14,737 nt of DNA from the NCBI GenBank assembly GCA_016296045.1, contig JAEDKB010000023.1:1-14737 (forward strand). The letters run 5' to 3'. Of this stretch, positions 14,052 through 14,737 are shown in pieces. Within the stretch, counting starts at the first letter, position 1; the number at the start of each line of letters is the position of its first letter. A program made the position numbers and the translations under genes. Below the pieces are notes generated by a model. It did no database searches. It saw nothing but the letters and a program-made list of their open reading frames with translations, and was not told where the DNA came from. This DNA comes from Oscillospiraceae bacterium. GTDB lineage: Bacteria; Bacillota; Clostridia; Oscillospirales; Oscillospiraceae.

Positions 14052-14737
14052 TTACAGCAGGCGCTCCAGCGCGTCCAGATCTTCCTGTGTGGTCGACCAA
14101 CTACAGGCAAAGCGGACGACCGTATGCGTTTCATCATACTTCTCCCAGAAGCAGAATTTGACGTGCTCCTTCATTTTTTCCATGCGGTCATTTTCCAGAA
14201 TCACAAACTGCTGATTTGTGGGAGAATCGATAAAAAAGCGATAGTTCTTTGCACGGAACAGGGCTTTCATCTTCTCTGTCATATCGATTGCACGGCGGCT
14301 GATTTCAAAATACAGGTCATCCGTAAAGAGCGTGTCAAACTGCACACCCAGCAGCCTTCCTTTGGCCAGCAGCGCACCGCGCTTTTTGATGCGATTTTCA
14401 AAATGCTCCGGTCGGTTCCTCTTTGTAAAAACAACTGCCTCACCGCACAGCGCGCCGACCTTCGTACCCCCGATATAAAATACATCCGCAATCTGTGCAA
14501 GCTCCGGAAGCGTTAAATCGGATTGTCTGCTCATCAAGCCGTAGCCCAAACGTGCGCCGTCAACAAACAGCGGCAGCCGGTATTCCGTACAGACAGCACG
14601 GATATCCAGAAGCTCCTGCTTGCTGTAGAGTGTTCCGTATTCCGTCGGGTAGGATAAATATACCATACCGGGATAAACCATATGCTCATGCGCATCGTCC
14701 TGATAAAACAGCACCAGATATTTTTTCAGGTCCTCTG
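14052..14737 (-). CDS. ltaE: Low-specificity L-threonine aldolase, C-terminal part (5' end off window)
   Basis: This pyridoxal-phosphate enzyme cleaves L-threonine or L-allo-threonine to glycine and acetaldehyde. The frame is open to the right edge, so the start lies outside; about 228 residues are visible, against roughly 340 in the family. The N-terminal end visible here reads EDLKKYLVLFYQ, then HEHMVYPGMVYLSYPTEYGT, a typical threonine aldolase segment. VDGARLGYGL contains the aspartate that contacts the PLP ring nitrogen. GGTKVGALCGEA carries the Schiff-base lysine. Both are hallmarks of fold-type I beta-eliminating lyases (Beta_elim_lyase). It ends 82 bases before the zinc-ribbon gene on the same strand. 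There is no sign of disruption in the visible part. Confidence 0.9.
   Translation of the reverse strand, partial: EDLKKYLVLFYQDDAHEHMVYPGMVYLSYPTEYGTLYSKQELLDIRAVCTEYRLPLFVDGARLGYGLMSRQSDLTLPELAQIADVFYIGGTKVGALCGEAVVFTKRNRPEHFENRIKKRGALLAKGRLLGVQFDTLFTDDLYFEISRRAIDMTEKMKALFRAKNYRFFIDSPTNQQFVILENDRMEKMKEHVKFCFWEKYDETHTVVRFACSWSTTQEDLDALERLL

Noticed and set aside
13970..14137. N-terminal extension of the zinc-ribbon membrane protein to 14137
   Set aside because: It would overlap the 3' end of the threonine aldolase gene in another frame, contains no conserved segment, and the internal ATG at 13969 has a good GGAG site.

Overview
The window looks like chromosomal DNA from a Gram-positive anaerobe of the Clostridia, plausibly near the Oscillospiraceae/Ruminococcaceae. 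The reasons are AGGAGG-type ribosome binding sites, near-consensus sigma-A promoters, a lipoprotein-type solute-binding protein, ammonia-dependent AsnA next to AsnS, and roughly balanced base composition. The taxonomy is inferred from gene content only; there is no 16S gene. No tRNA, rRNA, CRISPR array, insertion sequence or phage gene was found. Genes run on the + strand from 1 to 10245 and on the - strand from 10321 to the right edge, meeting at a perfect hairpin terminator.

Region 1 (56-6160, +) is a tight operon centred on translation quality and basic metabolism. It encodes an alanyl-tRNA editing protein (AlaX type), an RlmA-type 23S rRNA guanine methyltransferase, release factor 1 (prfA), a full-length Sua5-type threonylcarbamoyl-AMP synthase (for t6A in tRNA), and one 659-codon frame joining a complete dephospho-CoA kinase (CoaE) to a complete M18 aminopeptidase. 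The last three junctions are the most notable: prfA/Sua5 and Sua5/coaE overlap by ATGA, and coaE has no stop codon of its own. A good internal ribosome binding site and ATG precede the aminopeptidase part, and removing one T from a TTT run would restore a TGA exactly in front of that site. The cell could therefore make a fusion, a separate aminopeptidase, or both, or the base could be an error.

Region 2 (6161-8964, +): a 299-base intergenic stretch with a competing-stem inverted repeat structure and a clear sigma-A promoter leads to asnA-asnS, which make asparagine and charge it onto tRNA-Asn. A strong terminator follows.

Region 3 (8965-10245, +): a promoter matching the sigma-A consensus at both hexamers drives a flavin reductase-like FMN protein and a YgjP-type (M48-like) metallopeptidase with an HELCH motif.

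Region 4 (10321-13135, -): a three-gene ABC importer operon of the TrpXYZ type (lipoprotein, permease, ATPase). It has its own promoter, and a hairpin after the binding-protein gene probably sets its excess over the membrane parts. No T-box is visible, so the substrate is unknown.

Region 5 (13222-14737, -): a six-helix membrane protein with a C-terminal zinc ribbon, preceded by the C-terminal part of a low-specificity threonine aldolase that runs off the right edge.

I see no convincing new multi-gene system. The item most worth checking is the CoaE-aminopeptidase joined frame, followed by the structured intergenic region at 6205-6287.
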